Assembly: GCF_003697785.1 (NCBI RefSeq)
Contig: NZ_QOKZ01000010.1
Coordinates: forward strand, 62,001-126,000
Length of the DNA stretch: 64,000 nucleotides
DNA from: Paracoccus alkanivorans
Lineage (GTDB): Bacteria; Pseudomonadota; Alphaproteobacteria; Rhodobacterales; Rhodobacteraceae
Reading direction: 5' to 3'
The notes under the pieces were generated by a model, which did no database searches, was not told where the DNA came from, and saw nothing but the letters and a program-made list of their open reading frames with translations. The translations under genes and the position numbers were made by a program. Within the stretch, counting starts at the first letter, position 1. Every line of letters begins with the position of its first letter. Positions 25,229 through 34,248 of the stretch are shown piece by piece.

Positions 25229-26158
25229 ATGCATCAACTGACCCTGCGCCAGATCGAAGTCGTCCGCGCCGTGATGCTGACCGGAACGATCAGCGGGGCC
25301 GCGCGGATGTTGAACGTATCCGCGCCCGGGATCAGCCGGCTGGTCAAGCACACCGAGGAAGCCTTGGGCCTGCGGCTTTTCGAGCGACGCGGCGGTGTTT
25401 ACCTGCCGGCGGTCGAAGCAAGTGCGATCTTCGATCAGATCGGCAGGGTATTCGGCAATGTCGAGAACCTGAACCGGGCCGTCGCTTCCATGCAGCGAGG
25501 TGAAGCGGTGGATTTGTCTTTCGCCTCGGCACCGTCTGTTGCACAGTTCATTGCCGCGCGTGCAGTGCGGACGGTCCGGCAGCGCTATCCGGATTTGTTC
25601 ATTGACCTGAACATCCTCAAGATCGAGGAGACCATAGACTACCTGATGCTGGAACGCGGCGAGTTCGTGATGATGAGCACCTCGATAGAGAATGCCGGGG
25701 TCAGCAATGAGATCGCGGCCGAGGGTCGGCTGGCGGCCATTGTCCCCGAAGATCACCCACTGGCAGGTTACGGGCGGGTATCGATCCATGACCTGATAAA
25801 ATACCCCATGATAGGCGTGGATCCGGATGATCCCTACGGCGCCGTTTGCGCCGCTCCGCTGCGCGAGGCCGGGTTGCCGGTGCGCTATTCGATGCGGGGC
25901 CGTTTTGCGCAAACCGTCGTCAGCCTCGTACGCCACGGGCTCGGAGTGGCAGTGATCGACGAATTCTCCGTGGCGGAACTATATATGCCCGGCGTCGTAA
26001 GGTTGCCGCTGATAGAGAATGCGCCGATTACCATTTACGTGGTGACCAAGTCCGGGCGCGTCCTTTCGGGCTTTGCCGAATATGCGATTCAGCAATTGCG
26101 GCGGGAACTGGCTCGCGCCACGGAGTCGCGCCCGTGGGAGCAGCGCAAGGCAAGGTGA
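25229..26158 (+). CDS. LysR-family transcriptional regulator
   Basis: 309 residues from ATG 25229. The DNA-binding domain is LTLRQIEVVRAVMLTGTISGAARMLNVSAPGISRLVKHTE, followed by a LysR effector domain. There is no clear ribosome site before 25229, and an upstream ATG at 25160 would add 23 residues that do not look conserved, so the start is uncertain. The gene reads into a TTT transporter and dehydroshikimate catabolism genes, of which it is the probable inducer-dependent activator. Confidence 0.88.
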   Translation: MHQLTLRQIEVVRAVMLTGTISGAARMLNVSAPGISRLVKHTEEALGLRLFERRGGVYLPAVEASAIFDQIGRVFGNVENLNRAVASMQRGEAVDLSFASAPSVAQFIAARAVRTVRQRYPDLFIDLNILKIEETIDYLMLERGEFVMMSTSIENAGVSNEIAAEGRLAAIVPEDHPLAGYGRVSIHDLIKYPMIGVDPDDPYGAVCAAPLREAGLPVRYSMRGRFAQTVVSLVRHGLGVAVIDEFSVAELYMPGVVRLPLIENAPITIYVVTKSGRVLSGFAEYAIQQLRRELARATESRPWEQRKAR

Positions 26159-26278
26159 GGCACACATGTTAACATCATGTTAATGAAGGCAACGGATTTG
26201 TATTTGCCGTAAAGGTGATATGGCCGGATGATGCGGTTCAGGAGTTCCGGGATTCGCCCGGAGCAAGGGAGGAGCATC

Positions 26279-27283
26279 ATGAAGAAAACTCTTGTCAAAT
26301 TCGCTGCCATGGCGGCACTGGGCGCGGTCATGGGCACTGCGGCATTCGCGCAGGACTATCCTGCCAAGGAGATACAGGGCATCATCCAATGGGGCGCGGG
26401 CGGCTCGACCGATACGGTGATGCGGACCGTCACGCCGCATGCCGAAAAGGTTCTGGGCGGCAAGGTCGTCATGAAGAACATGACCGGCGGTGTCGGCGCA
26501 ATTGCCACGAAATTCGTCTATGCGCAGAATCCCGATGGCTACGCCTTGCTGATGGGAGCCGAGAATCCGTTGCTTTACAAGGTGATGGGGTTGGGCGACA
26601 TTGATTACTCGGAATTCACCCCGATCAATATTCTGGCGCGGGGCGTTCCGATCCTTGTCGCCAATAACGATGCGCCTTTCGATACGTTCGACGAAATGGT
26701 CGAGTATATTCAGGCCCATCCGAACGAGGTGAAGTTCGGCTCGACCGGACCGGGGGGGTTGCCCTCTGTGGTGACCTCGATGATTGCCTCGAAGATCGAA
26801 TTGCCGGTCACTCAGGTGCCCTATGACGGCGACGGCCCGGCGCTGACGGCGCTGCAGGGCGGTGCGGTCGATGTAATGCCTGCGGTGCTGGGCGCATCGA
26901 TCGAGGCAATCCGGGGCGGCAGGATCAAGGCGATCACGCTGATCGACAACAAGCCGACCGAGGTTCTGCCCGATTTGCCCGCCCTGGGCGAGACACATCC
27001 GGAATATGCCGATTACTTCCCCTGGGGCCCGTTCTTCGGCGTATTCGTCAAGAACGGCACGCCCGAAGATGTCGTGGCCAAGCTGACCGAGGCCTATGCC
27101 GAGGGTGCGAAAAGCGAAGATTTCGTCAAGCTGATGGCGGATCGCGGTTACATCATCGAAAGCCTGTCGGGACAGGAGGCACAGGATTTCCTGACGAAAT
27201 GGCAATCGCTCACGACCTGGCTGCTGCATGATGCGGGCCAGACCAAGGCATCGCCCGAGGAATTCGGCATCCCCAAACCGTGA
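26279..27283 (+). CDS. TTT transporter substrate-binding protein (TctC type)
   Basis: 334 residues. Signal peptide MKKTLVKFAAMAALGAVMGTAAFA, then QDYPAKEI and the TctC signatures IIQWGAGGSTDTVMR, NMTGGVGAIAT and KFGSTGPGG. It is the periplasmic receptor of a tripartite tricarboxylate transporter. GGGAGGAG precedes ATG 26279. Linkage to QuiC and an AroE-like enzyme suggests that the ligand is shikimate, quinate or dehydroshikimate rather than citrate. Confidence 0.92.
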   Translation: MKKTLVKFAAMAALGAVMGTAAFAQDYPAKEIQGIIQWGAGGSTDTVMRTVTPHAEKVLGGKVVMKNMTGGVGAIATKFVYAQNPDGYALLMGAENPLLYKVMGLGDIDYSEFTPINILARGVPILVANNDAPFDTFDEMVEYIQAHPNEVKFGSTGPGGLPSVVTSMIASKIELPVTQVPYDGDGPALTALQGGAVDVMPAVLGASIEAIRGGRIKAITLIDNKPTEVLPDLPALGETHPEYADYFPWGPFFGVFVKNGTPEDVVAKLTEAYAEGAKSEDFVKLMADRGYIIESLSGQEAQDFLTKWQSLTTWLLHDAGQTKASPEEFGIPKP

Positions 27284-27292
27284 TGGTCGATC

Positions 27293-27314
27293 GCTCCGGC
27301 CCTGCTGCCGGAGC
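27293..27314 (+). other. Intercistronic hairpin after tctC
   Basis: GCTCCGGC and GCCGGAGC form an 8-bp stem with a 6-nt loop, 9 bp after the receptor stop. No T-run follows. Hairpins at this position commonly raise receptor mRNA over permease mRNA. Confidence 0.65.
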
Positions 27315-27346
27315 GGTCCCATTCCAATCAAAAGGGAGGATCGGTC

Positions 27347-27859
27347 ATGCATAGCAACCGTATCCGCAGCGCCGGTGAACTCGTTTTCCACGCTGCATTA
27401 TTCGCCGTCAGCCTCGTGCTGCTGTGGTCGTCATACGGAATTTCGGGATTTGCATCGCTCAGTTCACCCGGAGCCTTGCCCATGGCCGTAGCCTTTGTCA
27501 TGGCCGTAAGCTCGGGCCTCATCCTGCTGGATTGCTGGCGCAAGGCCGAGCGTGACCGGACCCGTTTCTTGCGTGACATCCTGCCGCCCGCCGTCATCGT
27601 GATGATGCTGTTCATCACCGGTTACGCATTATTGCTGGTGCCGTTGGGCTTCCTGCCTGTCTCACTGATGTTCCTGGTGCTGTCGATCCTCTATCTGCGT
27701 CGCGGCGGGCTGGTCTTTGCGGTTTCCGTGTCACTGCTGGCACTGATCCTCGTCTATATCGTCTTCCGGCTCGTCTTTACCGTGCTGATGCCAGCCGGGA
27801 TCGTGCCCGAGGCAGAGTTGCTCGCTGCCATCGGTCAAATCTTCGGAGGAGGTAAGTGA
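27347..27859 (+). CDS. TTT transporter small permease (TctB type)
   Basis: 170 residues with four hydrophobic segments (for example HAALFAVSLVLLWSSYG and AVIVMMLFITGYALLLVPLGFLPVSLMFLVL). This is the usual TctB layout. AGGGAGG lies before ATG 27347. Its stop overlaps the tctA start (TGATG). It is the poorly conserved small membrane subunit that partners TctA. Confidence 0.9.
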   Translation: MHSNRIRSAGELVFHAALFAVSLVLLWSSYGISGFASLSSPGALPMAVAFVMAVSSGLILLDCWRKAERDRTRFLRDILPPAVIVMMLFITGYALLLVPLGFLPVSLMFLVLSILYLRRGGLVFAVSVSLLALILVYIVFRLVFTVLMPAGIVPEAELLAAIGQIFGGGK

Positions 27860-29367
27860 TGCAGGCGCTCGAATATTTCCTGATCCCATGGCTGGACCTG
27901 AAACTGCTGTTCCTGGTCGCCGCAGGCACTTTCGCGGGCGTTTATGTCGGCGCCATTCCCGGCCTTTCCGTTACCATGGCGGTGTCGATCCTGATCGGCT
28001 TTACGTTCACCTGGGACGTCTATCCCGCACTCTGCCTGATGGTCGGCATCTTCATGGGCGGCGTCTATGGCGGTTCGCGCACGGCAATCCTGCTGAATAT
28101 CCCCGGCGCCCCCTCGGCTATCGCCACGGCCATGGATGGATATCCGCTGGCGCAAAAGGGGCAGGCGGGAGAAGCTATCGGAATAGCCACGGTGATGTCC
28201 TTTGTCGGGGGGCTGATCGGCATCATCGTGCTGGCCATCGCGGCCCCGACCGTCAGCGAATTTGCCCTGGTGTTCCAGCCGCGTGACTATATGCTGCTGG
28301 CGGTTCTGGGTATTCTTCTGGTTGGCTCACTGTCGGGCGAAAGCCTTGTCAAAGGTATCTTCGCGGGCGCCATGGGCCTGCTGATCGGTACGGTTGGTCT
28401 GGACCCGCTGACGGCCGAGGAACGCTTTACCTTCGGGCTCACGGGCTTGTGGGGCGGTATCAGCTTCATTGCCGTGATGATAGGCATGTTCGGCGTCTCG
28501 GAGGCGCTGATGCAATTGCATCACGTCGACAAGACGGCCGTTAAGCAGAAGATCAGCCGTATCGTTCCGAACTGGGCCTCGATCCGCCGGTATCTGCCGC
28601 TGTCGCTGCAGACCTCCAGCATCGGTGTCCTCATCGGGGCGCTGCCCGGCACGGGCGGGGACATTGCCGCACTCATGGCCTACGATCACGCCAAGCGCGT
28701 TACCCGCAATCCCGAGGTGCCCTTCGGTCAGGGTGCGAAAGAGGGGCTGGTCGCGCCGGAAACCGCGAATAACGCCGCGGTCGGCGGTGCCTTCATCCCG
28801 ATGCTGACACTAGGAATTCCGGGCGATGCGGTCACGGCGATCATGATCGGGGCGCTTTATATCCACGGGCTGAATCCCGGTCCGATGCTGATGATCGAGC
28901 AGCCGCAGATGTTCTGGTTCATCACCGGAGCGCTGGTGCTGGCCAATATCTTCATGCTGATCTTCGGCCTGACCGGCATCCGTATCTTTACCAAGATCGT
29001 CGAAATGCCCCGCACGGTGCTGATCCCCCTGATCCTGCTGCTGTCCATCGTCGGCGCCTATGCGGTCAACAATTCGATCAGCGATGTCTACTGGATGCTG
29101 GGCTTTGGTGTGCTGGGCTATTTCATGAAATCCTACGGTTATCAGCTAGGCCCCGTGATCCTCGGTGTGATCCTGTCGCGGCTTCTGGACGAGAACTGGC
29201 GCCGGGCGATCATCTCCGAGCAAGGCAGTATCGCCGGGTTGTTCAAGGGCATGCTGACCAGTCCCCTGTCGTTGGTGCTTTTGGCGACGGTGGTGCTGAT
29301 CTTTGTCAGCCAGACGCCTCTGTGGCGGTGCGTTCGCGGGAAGCTGGGGCTGGAGAGCAGGCCATGA
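27859..29367 (+). CDS. TTT transporter large permease (TctA type)
   Basis: 502 residues, about 12 membrane segments. Family motifs are GVYVGAIPGLSVTMAVSILIGFTF near the N-terminus, GGVYGGSRTAILLNIPGAPSAIATAMDGYPLAQKG split over two segments, and later GALPGTGGDIAALMAYDHAKR. ATG 27859 is used with GGAGGAGG just upstream; a GTG one codon earlier is possible. Its stop overlaps the quiC start by ATGA, so transport and catabolism are coupled. Confidence 0.94.
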   Translation: MQALEYFLIPWLDLKLLFLVAAGTFAGVYVGAIPGLSVTMAVSILIGFTFTWDVYPALCLMVGIFMGGVYGGSRTAILLNIPGAPSAIATAMDGYPLAQKGQAGEAIGIATVMSFVGGLIGIIVLAIAAPTVSEFALVFQPRDYMLLAVLGILLVGSLSGESLVKGIFAGAMGLLIGTVGLDPLTAEERFTFGLTGLWGGISFIAVMIGMFGVSEALMQLHHVDKTAVKQKISRIVPNWASIRRYLPLSLQTSSIGVLIGALPGTGGDIAALMAYDHAKRVTRNPEVPFGQGAKEGLVAPETANNAAVGGAFIPMLTLGIPGDAVTAIMIGALYIHGLNPGPMLMIEQPQMFWFITGALVLANIFMLIFGLTGIRIFTKIVEMPRTVLIPLILLLSIVGAYAVNNSISDVYWMLGFGVLGYFMKSYGYQLGPVILGVILSRLLDENWRRAIISEQGSIAGLFKGMLTSPLSLVLLATVVLIFVSQTPLWRCVRGKLGLESRP

Positions 29368-31250
29368 AAACCTCGATCGCGACGGTTTCGATCGCGGGGA
29401 ACCTGACCGAGAAACTGGCGGCCATCGCTGCCGCCGGTTTCGATGGGCTGGAGATCTTCGAGCAGGATTTCCTGCAGGACGCCGCCAGTCCGCGCGAAGT
29501 CGGGGCGATGGTCCGCGATCACGGACTGGAGATTACGCTGTATCAGCCATTTCGCGATTTCGAGGGCCTGCCCGGGCCCTTGCGTGCCCGTGCCTTCGAC
29601 CGCGCCCGGCACAAGTTCGACCTGATGGCCGAACTGGGGGCGGACTTGATGCTGATTTGTTCGTCGGTTCATCCCCAGGCCATGGGCGGTATTGACCGTG
29701 CCGCCGATGATCTGGCGGAACTGGCCGGGATTGCCGCCGACAGGGGGCTGCGGATCGGTTACGAGGCACTGGCATGGGGGCGACATGTCAGCGATCATCG
29801 CGACGCATGGGAGATCGTCCGCCGCGCCGATCACCCGGCGCTCGGGCTGGTTCTCGACAGCTTCCACAGTCTTGGCCGCCGCATCGATCCCGATACGATC
29901 CGGCGCATTCCCGGCGATCGGATATTCTTCGTGCAGCTTGCCGATGCGCCACAGATCGACATGGACCTGTTGTATTGGTCGCGTCACTTCCGCAATATGC
30001 CGGGCGAGGGCGATCTGCCAGTGGTCGAATTTACCCGAGCCGTTGCGGCAACCGGATATGACGGGCCGCTGTCGCTGGAGGTTTTCAACGATCAGTTTCG
30101 GGGCGGCAGCCCCACCTCCATTGCCCGCGACGGTCATCGTTCACTGATCTGGCTGATGGACCAGACCCGCCGGGCCGAGCCCGCATTGCAGGCCGATCTG
30201 CCGGATCTGCCTGCCAATATCCGGGTTGATGGCGTCGAGTTCATCGAATTCGCCTCCAGCCCGTCCGAGGCTCCCGATCTCGAGGCGGCACTGATGCAGA
30301 TGGGATTTCACCGTGAGGGCCGGCACCGCAACAAGAATGTTACGGTCTGGCGGCAGGGCGGGATCCGCATCGTGGTGAATGTCGAAGAGGCCGGTTTCGC
30401 GCATAGCTTTTTCCTGTCCCATGGCACCGGGGTTTGCGATATCGGGCTGCGGGTCGCGGATGCGCGGGCAACCGTCAAACGCGCGCAGGCATTGGATGCC
30501 ACGTTGTTCAGCCAGCCCCCGGGGCCGGACGAATTGGAAATTCCGGCGATTCGCGGCGTTGGTGGCTCGATCCTGCATTTCATCGATGCGAAAAGCGGCC
30601 TCGACGATGTGTGGCAGGTGGAGTTTACGCCCACCGGGGATCCGGCGCCGGATTTCGGACTCACGCGGGTAGACCATCTGGGCGAGACGATGAATTATGA
30701 CGAGATGCTTAGCTGGACCCTGTTCTATACCTCGATCTTCGAGATGGAACGCCGCCCGATGCTGGATGTCGCCGATCCCGACGGGCTGGTTCGATCGCAG
30801 GCTATTGCTTCGCCCGATGGCGGCACCCGGATCACCCTGAACGGGGCGCAGTCGCATAGGACGCTGGCAGGAGGATTCCTGGTTGATTCGATGGGCTCTG
30901 CGGTTCAGCATATTGCGCTGGCATCAAAAGACATCTTCGCTTCGGCCGAGGCCATGGCGCAGGCGGAGTTCCAGCCGTTGCCGATCCCCGAGAACTACTA
31001 TGCCGACCTGCAGGCCCGTTACAGGCTGAACAATGATGAAATCGCCCGCCTGCGACGCTGGAACATCCTTTACGAGGTCGAGGATGGGGCCGAGTTCTTC
31101 CAGTTCTACGGCAGGCCGCTGCAAGGCGGGCTGTTCTTTGAAATCGTGGAGCGCCGTGGCGGATATGACGGTTATGGCGCGCTGAACGCACCGTTTCGCA
31201 TTGCTGCGCTGAAACGCCTGATGCGCGGCAAGGATATGCCACGTAACTGA
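29364..31250 (+). CDS. quiC: 3-dehydroshikimate dehydratase with HPPD-like C-terminal domain
   Basis: 628 residues in two domains. The N-terminal third is a xylose isomerase-like TIM barrel (KTSIATVSIAGNLTEKLAAIAAAGFDGLEIFEQDF; metal residues in GYEALAWGRH, LDSFH and SLEVFND). The C-terminal half is a 4-hydroxyphenylpyruvate dioxygenase-like VOC pair (VEFIEFAS, HFIDAKSG, GAEFFQFYGR). QuiC1-type enzymes dehydrate 3-dehydroshikimate to protocatechuate. ATG 29364 overlaps the tctA stop. The SDH-like gene follows 17 bp later. Confidence 0.9.
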   Translation: MKTSIATVSIAGNLTEKLAAIAAAGFDGLEIFEQDFLQDAASPREVGAMVRDHGLEITLYQPFRDFEGLPGPLRARAFDRARHKFDLMAELGADLMLICSSVHPQAMGGIDRAADDLAELAGIAADRGLRIGYEALAWGRHVSDHRDAWEIVRRADHPALGLVLDSFHSLGRRIDPDTIRRIPGDRIFFVQLADAPQIDMDLLYWSRHFRNMPGEGDLPVVEFTRAVAATGYDGPLSLEVFNDQFRGGSPTSIARDGHRSLIWLMDQTRRAEPALQADLPDLPANIRVDGVEFIEFASSPSEAPDLEAALMQMGFHREGRHRNKNVTVWRQGGIRIVVNVEEAGFAHSFFLSHGTGVCDIGLRVADARATVKRAQALDATLFSQPPGPDELEIPAIRGVGGSILHFIDAKSGLDDVWQVEFTPTGDPAPDFGLTRVDHLGETMNYDEMLSWTLFYTSIFEMERRPMLDVADPDGLVRSQAIASPDGGTRITLNGAQSHRTLAGGFLVDSMGSAVQHIALASKDIFASAEAMAQAEFQPLPIPENYYADLQARYRLNNDEIARLRRWNILYEVEDGAEFFQFYGRPLQGGLFFEIVERRGGYDGYGALNAPFRIAALKRLMRGKDMPRN

Positions 31251-31267
31251 TATGCAAGGATGAACCG

Positions 31268-32101
31268 ATGATTTCCGGTTATACTCGGGTGATCGCCCAT
31301 ATCGGCGTGCCGACCGAAAGCTTCAAGGCACCGATGATCTACAATCCTTGGTTCGAGGCGCGGGGCATCGATGCGGTGGTTGTGCCGATGGGGTGCGAGA
31401 CGGCGGATTTCGCGGGTTTCCTGCCCCTGGTCGCGAGACTGCGCAACTTTGCGGGCGCGCTTGTCACCATGCCGCACAAGGTTGCGACCGTCGATCTGCT
31501 TGACGAGGCCAGCACCGCCGTTCGCATATGCGGCGCCTGTAATGCCGTGCGCCGTGATCCCGACGGGCGGTTGACCGGTGACATGTTCGATGGTGAGGGC
31601 TTTGTTCGCGGTGCCATGCGCAAGGGGTGCGAGGTGGCTGGGGCGTCGGTGCTCGTGGTTGGCACTGGTGGTGTCGGTTCGGCTATTGCGGCATCGCTGG
31701 CCGGGGCAGGGGCGGCGCGATTGAGTTTATACGATATCAACACCGCCTCTGCTGAGCGGCTGGCCTCAAGGTTGCGCAAAGCCTATCCGGAACTCGAGGT
31801 CACGACCGGCTCCAACGACCCTGCGGGGCTGGAGATCGTCGTGAACGCGACCCCGATGGGGATGCAGGAAGGTGATCCGATGCCCCTGGACGTGACGCGC
31901 CTCGATCCCGGGAGTTTCGTTGGCGAGGTGGTCATGAAACGCGAGGAAACCGCCTTTCTGACCGCCGCGAGGGCCAGGGGCTGCCGGGTCCAGATCGGGA
32001 CCGACATGTTGTTCGAGCAGATCCCCGCATATCTGGAATTCTTCGGCTATCCGACCACGACGGCAGAGGAGTTGCGCCGATTGGCGACCATCCGTTACTG
32101 A
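31268..32101 (+). CDS. Shikimate/quinate dehydrogenase-like protein
   Basis: 277 residues, AroE family. N-terminal substrate domain with VTMPHKV (catalytic Lys) and GACNAVR, then a Rossmann domain with VVGTGGVGSAIAASL, NATPMG and a C-terminal GTDMLFEQIPAYLEFFG. Biosynthetic AroE usually has LGVTIPHK and SPxxHN near the start; here the N-terminus reads IGVPTESFKAP. Together with the adjacent quiC this points to a catabolic shikimate or quinate dehydrogenase that feeds 3-dehydroshikimate to QuiC. Confidence 0.87.
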   Translation: MISGYTRVIAHIGVPTESFKAPMIYNPWFEARGIDAVVVPMGCETADFAGFLPLVARLRNFAGALVTMPHKVATVDLLDEASTAVRICGACNAVRRDPDGRLTGDMFDGEGFVRGAMRKGCEVAGASVLVVGTGGVGSAIAASLAGAGAARLSLYDINTASAERLASRLRKAYPELEVTTGSNDPAGLEIVVNATPMGMQEGDPMPLDVTRLDPGSFVGEVVMKREETAFLTAARARGCRVQIGTDMLFEQIPAYLEFFGYPTTTAEELRRLATIRY

Positions 32102-32172
32102 ACGGAATTGTGCAAACAGACGCCGCCTTACCTTGCCAAGCGCGTATCCGGTCATCTGAAACCGATCAGCTG

Positions 32173-33150
32173 TTATTGCACCGATTGGCGCTCTTTGTCG
32201 GCCATGACGGCGGTGACGGCGGTTGCGGCGATGATGTCATCGACGGTGCATCCGCGCGACAGATCGTTTGCCGGTTTCGCAAGGCCTTGCAGGATTGGTC
32301 CGATAGCCGTCAACCCGCCAAGCCGCTGCGCGATCTTGTAGCCGATATTGCCCGAGGCGAGATCGGGAAAGATGAAGATGTTCGGCCTGCCGGACAGGCT
32401 GCTGCCGGGCGCTTTCCTTGCCCGGATCGCATCGTCCAGCGCGGCATCGAACTGCAACTCGCCATCGACCTCCAGATCGGGTTCGGCGGCGCGGATCAAG
32501 GCTAGCGCCTCGCGAATGCGCGACAGCTTGGGATGGTCCGCCGAACCGGCAGTCGAAAAGCTTAGCAGCGCCACGCGCGGGGGCTCGGCCAGCAGTCGGC
32601 GGCAAGAGATGGCGGCGGCGCGGGCTATTGCGGCAAGTTCCTCGGCGTCGGGTTCGATGACAAGGCCGCAATCCGCGAAGATCATGCCGCCCTTCACGGC
32701 GGCGCCGGGATTGCAGGACAGCATCAGGAAAAAGCTGGATACCAGGCCCGCACCGGGCGCGCGCCCGATGATTTGCAGCGCCGCACGCACCGTATCGGCG
32801 GTCGTGGCGACGGCACCGCCAACCGTCCCGTCGGCCTGCCCGAGACGCACCCGCATGGCCGCCTGCCGGATCGGGTCGCGCATTTCCTCAAGCGCACGTT
32901 CGGCGGTCATGCCCCGCTGCGCACGCATCTGGTGCCAGTGATCGGCGAGTTCCCCAAGGTCGGGCGCATCCGCCGCAGTCATGCCGGTGACACCGGGCAG
33001 TTCGGGGCCATCCATCAGCGTGATCCGCGCCAGCCCTTCGCCGGTCAGCCGGGCTGCGGCCTCGGCCACGCGCGGATCGCCGCCTTCAGGCAGGATGATA
33101 TGGCGCGGCGTGGTGCGGGCGGCCTCGAAGATACGTTCCAGCGGTTTCAT
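32173..33150 (-). CDS. pta: Phosphate acetyltransferase
   Basis: 325 residues, the short Pta form without DRTGG/N-terminal domains. PTA_PTB landmarks are LPEGGDPRVAEAA, FFLMLSCNPGAAVKGGMIFADCGLVI, and FIFPDLASGNIGYKIAQRLGG. It converts acetyl phosphate from Xsc to acetyl-CoA. The gene is last in the taurine operon, 3 bp after the exporter gene, the order known from Paracoccus and Rhodobacter sulfonate clusters. Confidence 0.95.
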   Translation of the reverse strand: MKPLERIFEAARTTPRHIILPEGGDPRVAEAAARLTGEGLARITLMDGPELPGVTGMTAADAPDLGELADHWHQMRAQRGMTAERALEEMRDPIRQAAMRVRLGQADGTVGGAVATTADTVRAALQIIGRAPGAGLVSSFFLMLSCNPGAAVKGGMIFADCGLVIEPDAEELAAIARAAAISCRRLLAEPPRVALLSFSTAGSADHPKLSRIREALALIRAAEPDLEVDGELQFDAALDDAIRARKAPGSSLSGRPNIFIFPDLASGNIGYKIAQRLGGLTAIGPILQGLAKPANDLSRGCTVDDIIAATAVTAVMADKERQSVQ

Positions 33151-33153
33151 GAT

Positions 33154-34179
33154 CTATCCCAGGAAATGCAGGCCAGTGACGATGAAGGCACCGAGAAAGA
33201 CGGTTTCGGCCACCATCAGGCCAATCGCTCCCGCTCCGACTTCGACCATCCGGCCAAGCGAGGTCTTGATGCCCACCGCGGCAATGGCGATCAGCAGGGC
33301 CCACCGGCTGAGGGTCCCGGCCCATTCGGCAAGCATCGCCGGGATGAGTCCAATCGAGTTCAGCACCGCCAGGGCAAGGAAGCCAAGAACGAATCCCGGC
33401 AACAGGGGCGGTCTGTTTCCGGAATCAGCATCGGCAAGCCCTTTCTGCCGGATGACCAGCGAAAAGCACAACACCACCGGCGCCAGCATCGAGACCCGGA
33501 TCAGCTTGACCAGCGTGGCAGTCTCTCCGGTCTCGGGGCCGATGGAGAACCCCGCACCGACTACCTGGGCCACGTCATGGATGGTGCCGCCCAGAAAGAC
33601 GCCGGAATCGCGTGCGTCGAATTGGAACAGTTGCGCAAGCATAGGGTAAAGCACCATCGCAACGGTCGACAGAACCGTGACCGACAGAACGGTAAAGACC
33701 AGGTCGCGTTCGGATTTTTCGTGCCGTGGCAGGACGGCGGCAATGGCCATCGCCGCCGAGGCGCCGCAGATCGCGACCGAACCGCCGGTCAGCAGCGCAA
33801 AGCGCCAGCGGCGCCCGACAAACCGAGCCACCAGCAGCGCAAAGAGTATTGTCAGGATCACCCCTGCGACGACAAGCGCGATGGCAGGCGCGCCAAGCCC
33901 GGCCAGCATGTCCACACTGATCCGCGCGCCCAGCAGTGCCACCCCCAAGCGCAGGACGGTGCGGGCGGTGAACTCGATCCCTGGCGCGGTGCGGGCTCCC
34001 TCTTCGGCGAGGAAGTTCAGCGCCAGCCCCAGAAGCAGTGCCAGCAGCATGGCAGGTGCGCCATAATGCTCGGACAGGAATTGCGCGGTGATCGCCACGA
34101 GAACGGCGACGGCGAAGCCCGGAAACATCGGCTTCAGTGCCGAGGCACTGGACAGGCGCATGACAAGGCTGGGGGTCAT
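33154..34179 (-). CDS. tauZ: YeiH/UPF0324 family membrane protein, putative sulfite/sulfate exporter
   Basis: 341 residues, about ten membrane segments. Family motifs are RLGVALLGARISVDML, GGSVAICGASAAMAIAAVLP and GGTIHDVAQVVGAGFSIG. In taurine clusters this protein is called TauZ and is thought to export the sulfite or sulfate released by Xsc. It sits between xsc and pta, with a strong hairpin separating it from xsc. Confidence 0.88.
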   Translation of the reverse strand: MTPSLVMRLSSASALKPMFPGFAVAVLVAITAQFLSEHYGAPAMLLALLLGLALNFLAEEGARTAPGIEFTARTVLRLGVALLGARISVDMLAGLGAPAIALVVAGVILTILFALLVARFVGRRWRFALLTGGSVAICGASAAMAIAAVLPRHEKSERDLVFTVLSVTVLSTVAMVLYPMLAQLFQFDARDSGVFLGGTIHDVAQVVGAGFSIGPETGETATLVKLIRVSMLAPVVLCFSLVIRQKGLADADSGNRPPLLPGFVLGFLALAVLNSIGLIPAMLAEWAGTLSRWALLIAIAAVGIKTSLGRMVEVGAGAIGLMVAETVFLGAFIVTGLHFLG

Positions 34180-34205
34180 TCGGAAACTCCTGCGGGACGG
34201 AAAGA

Positions 34206-34229
34206 CCCGGCGGAGCAGTTGCCGCCGGG
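34206..34229 (-). other. Intercistronic hairpin between xsc and tauZ
   Basis: CCCGGCGG and CCGCCGGG form an 8-bp stem with an 8-nt loop; the minus strand continues TCTTTCC. This could be a leaky terminator or mRNA stabiliser that sets xsc above tauZ-pta. Confidence 0.6.
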
Positions 34230-34248
34230 CTGAATTGCATGGGTCGTT

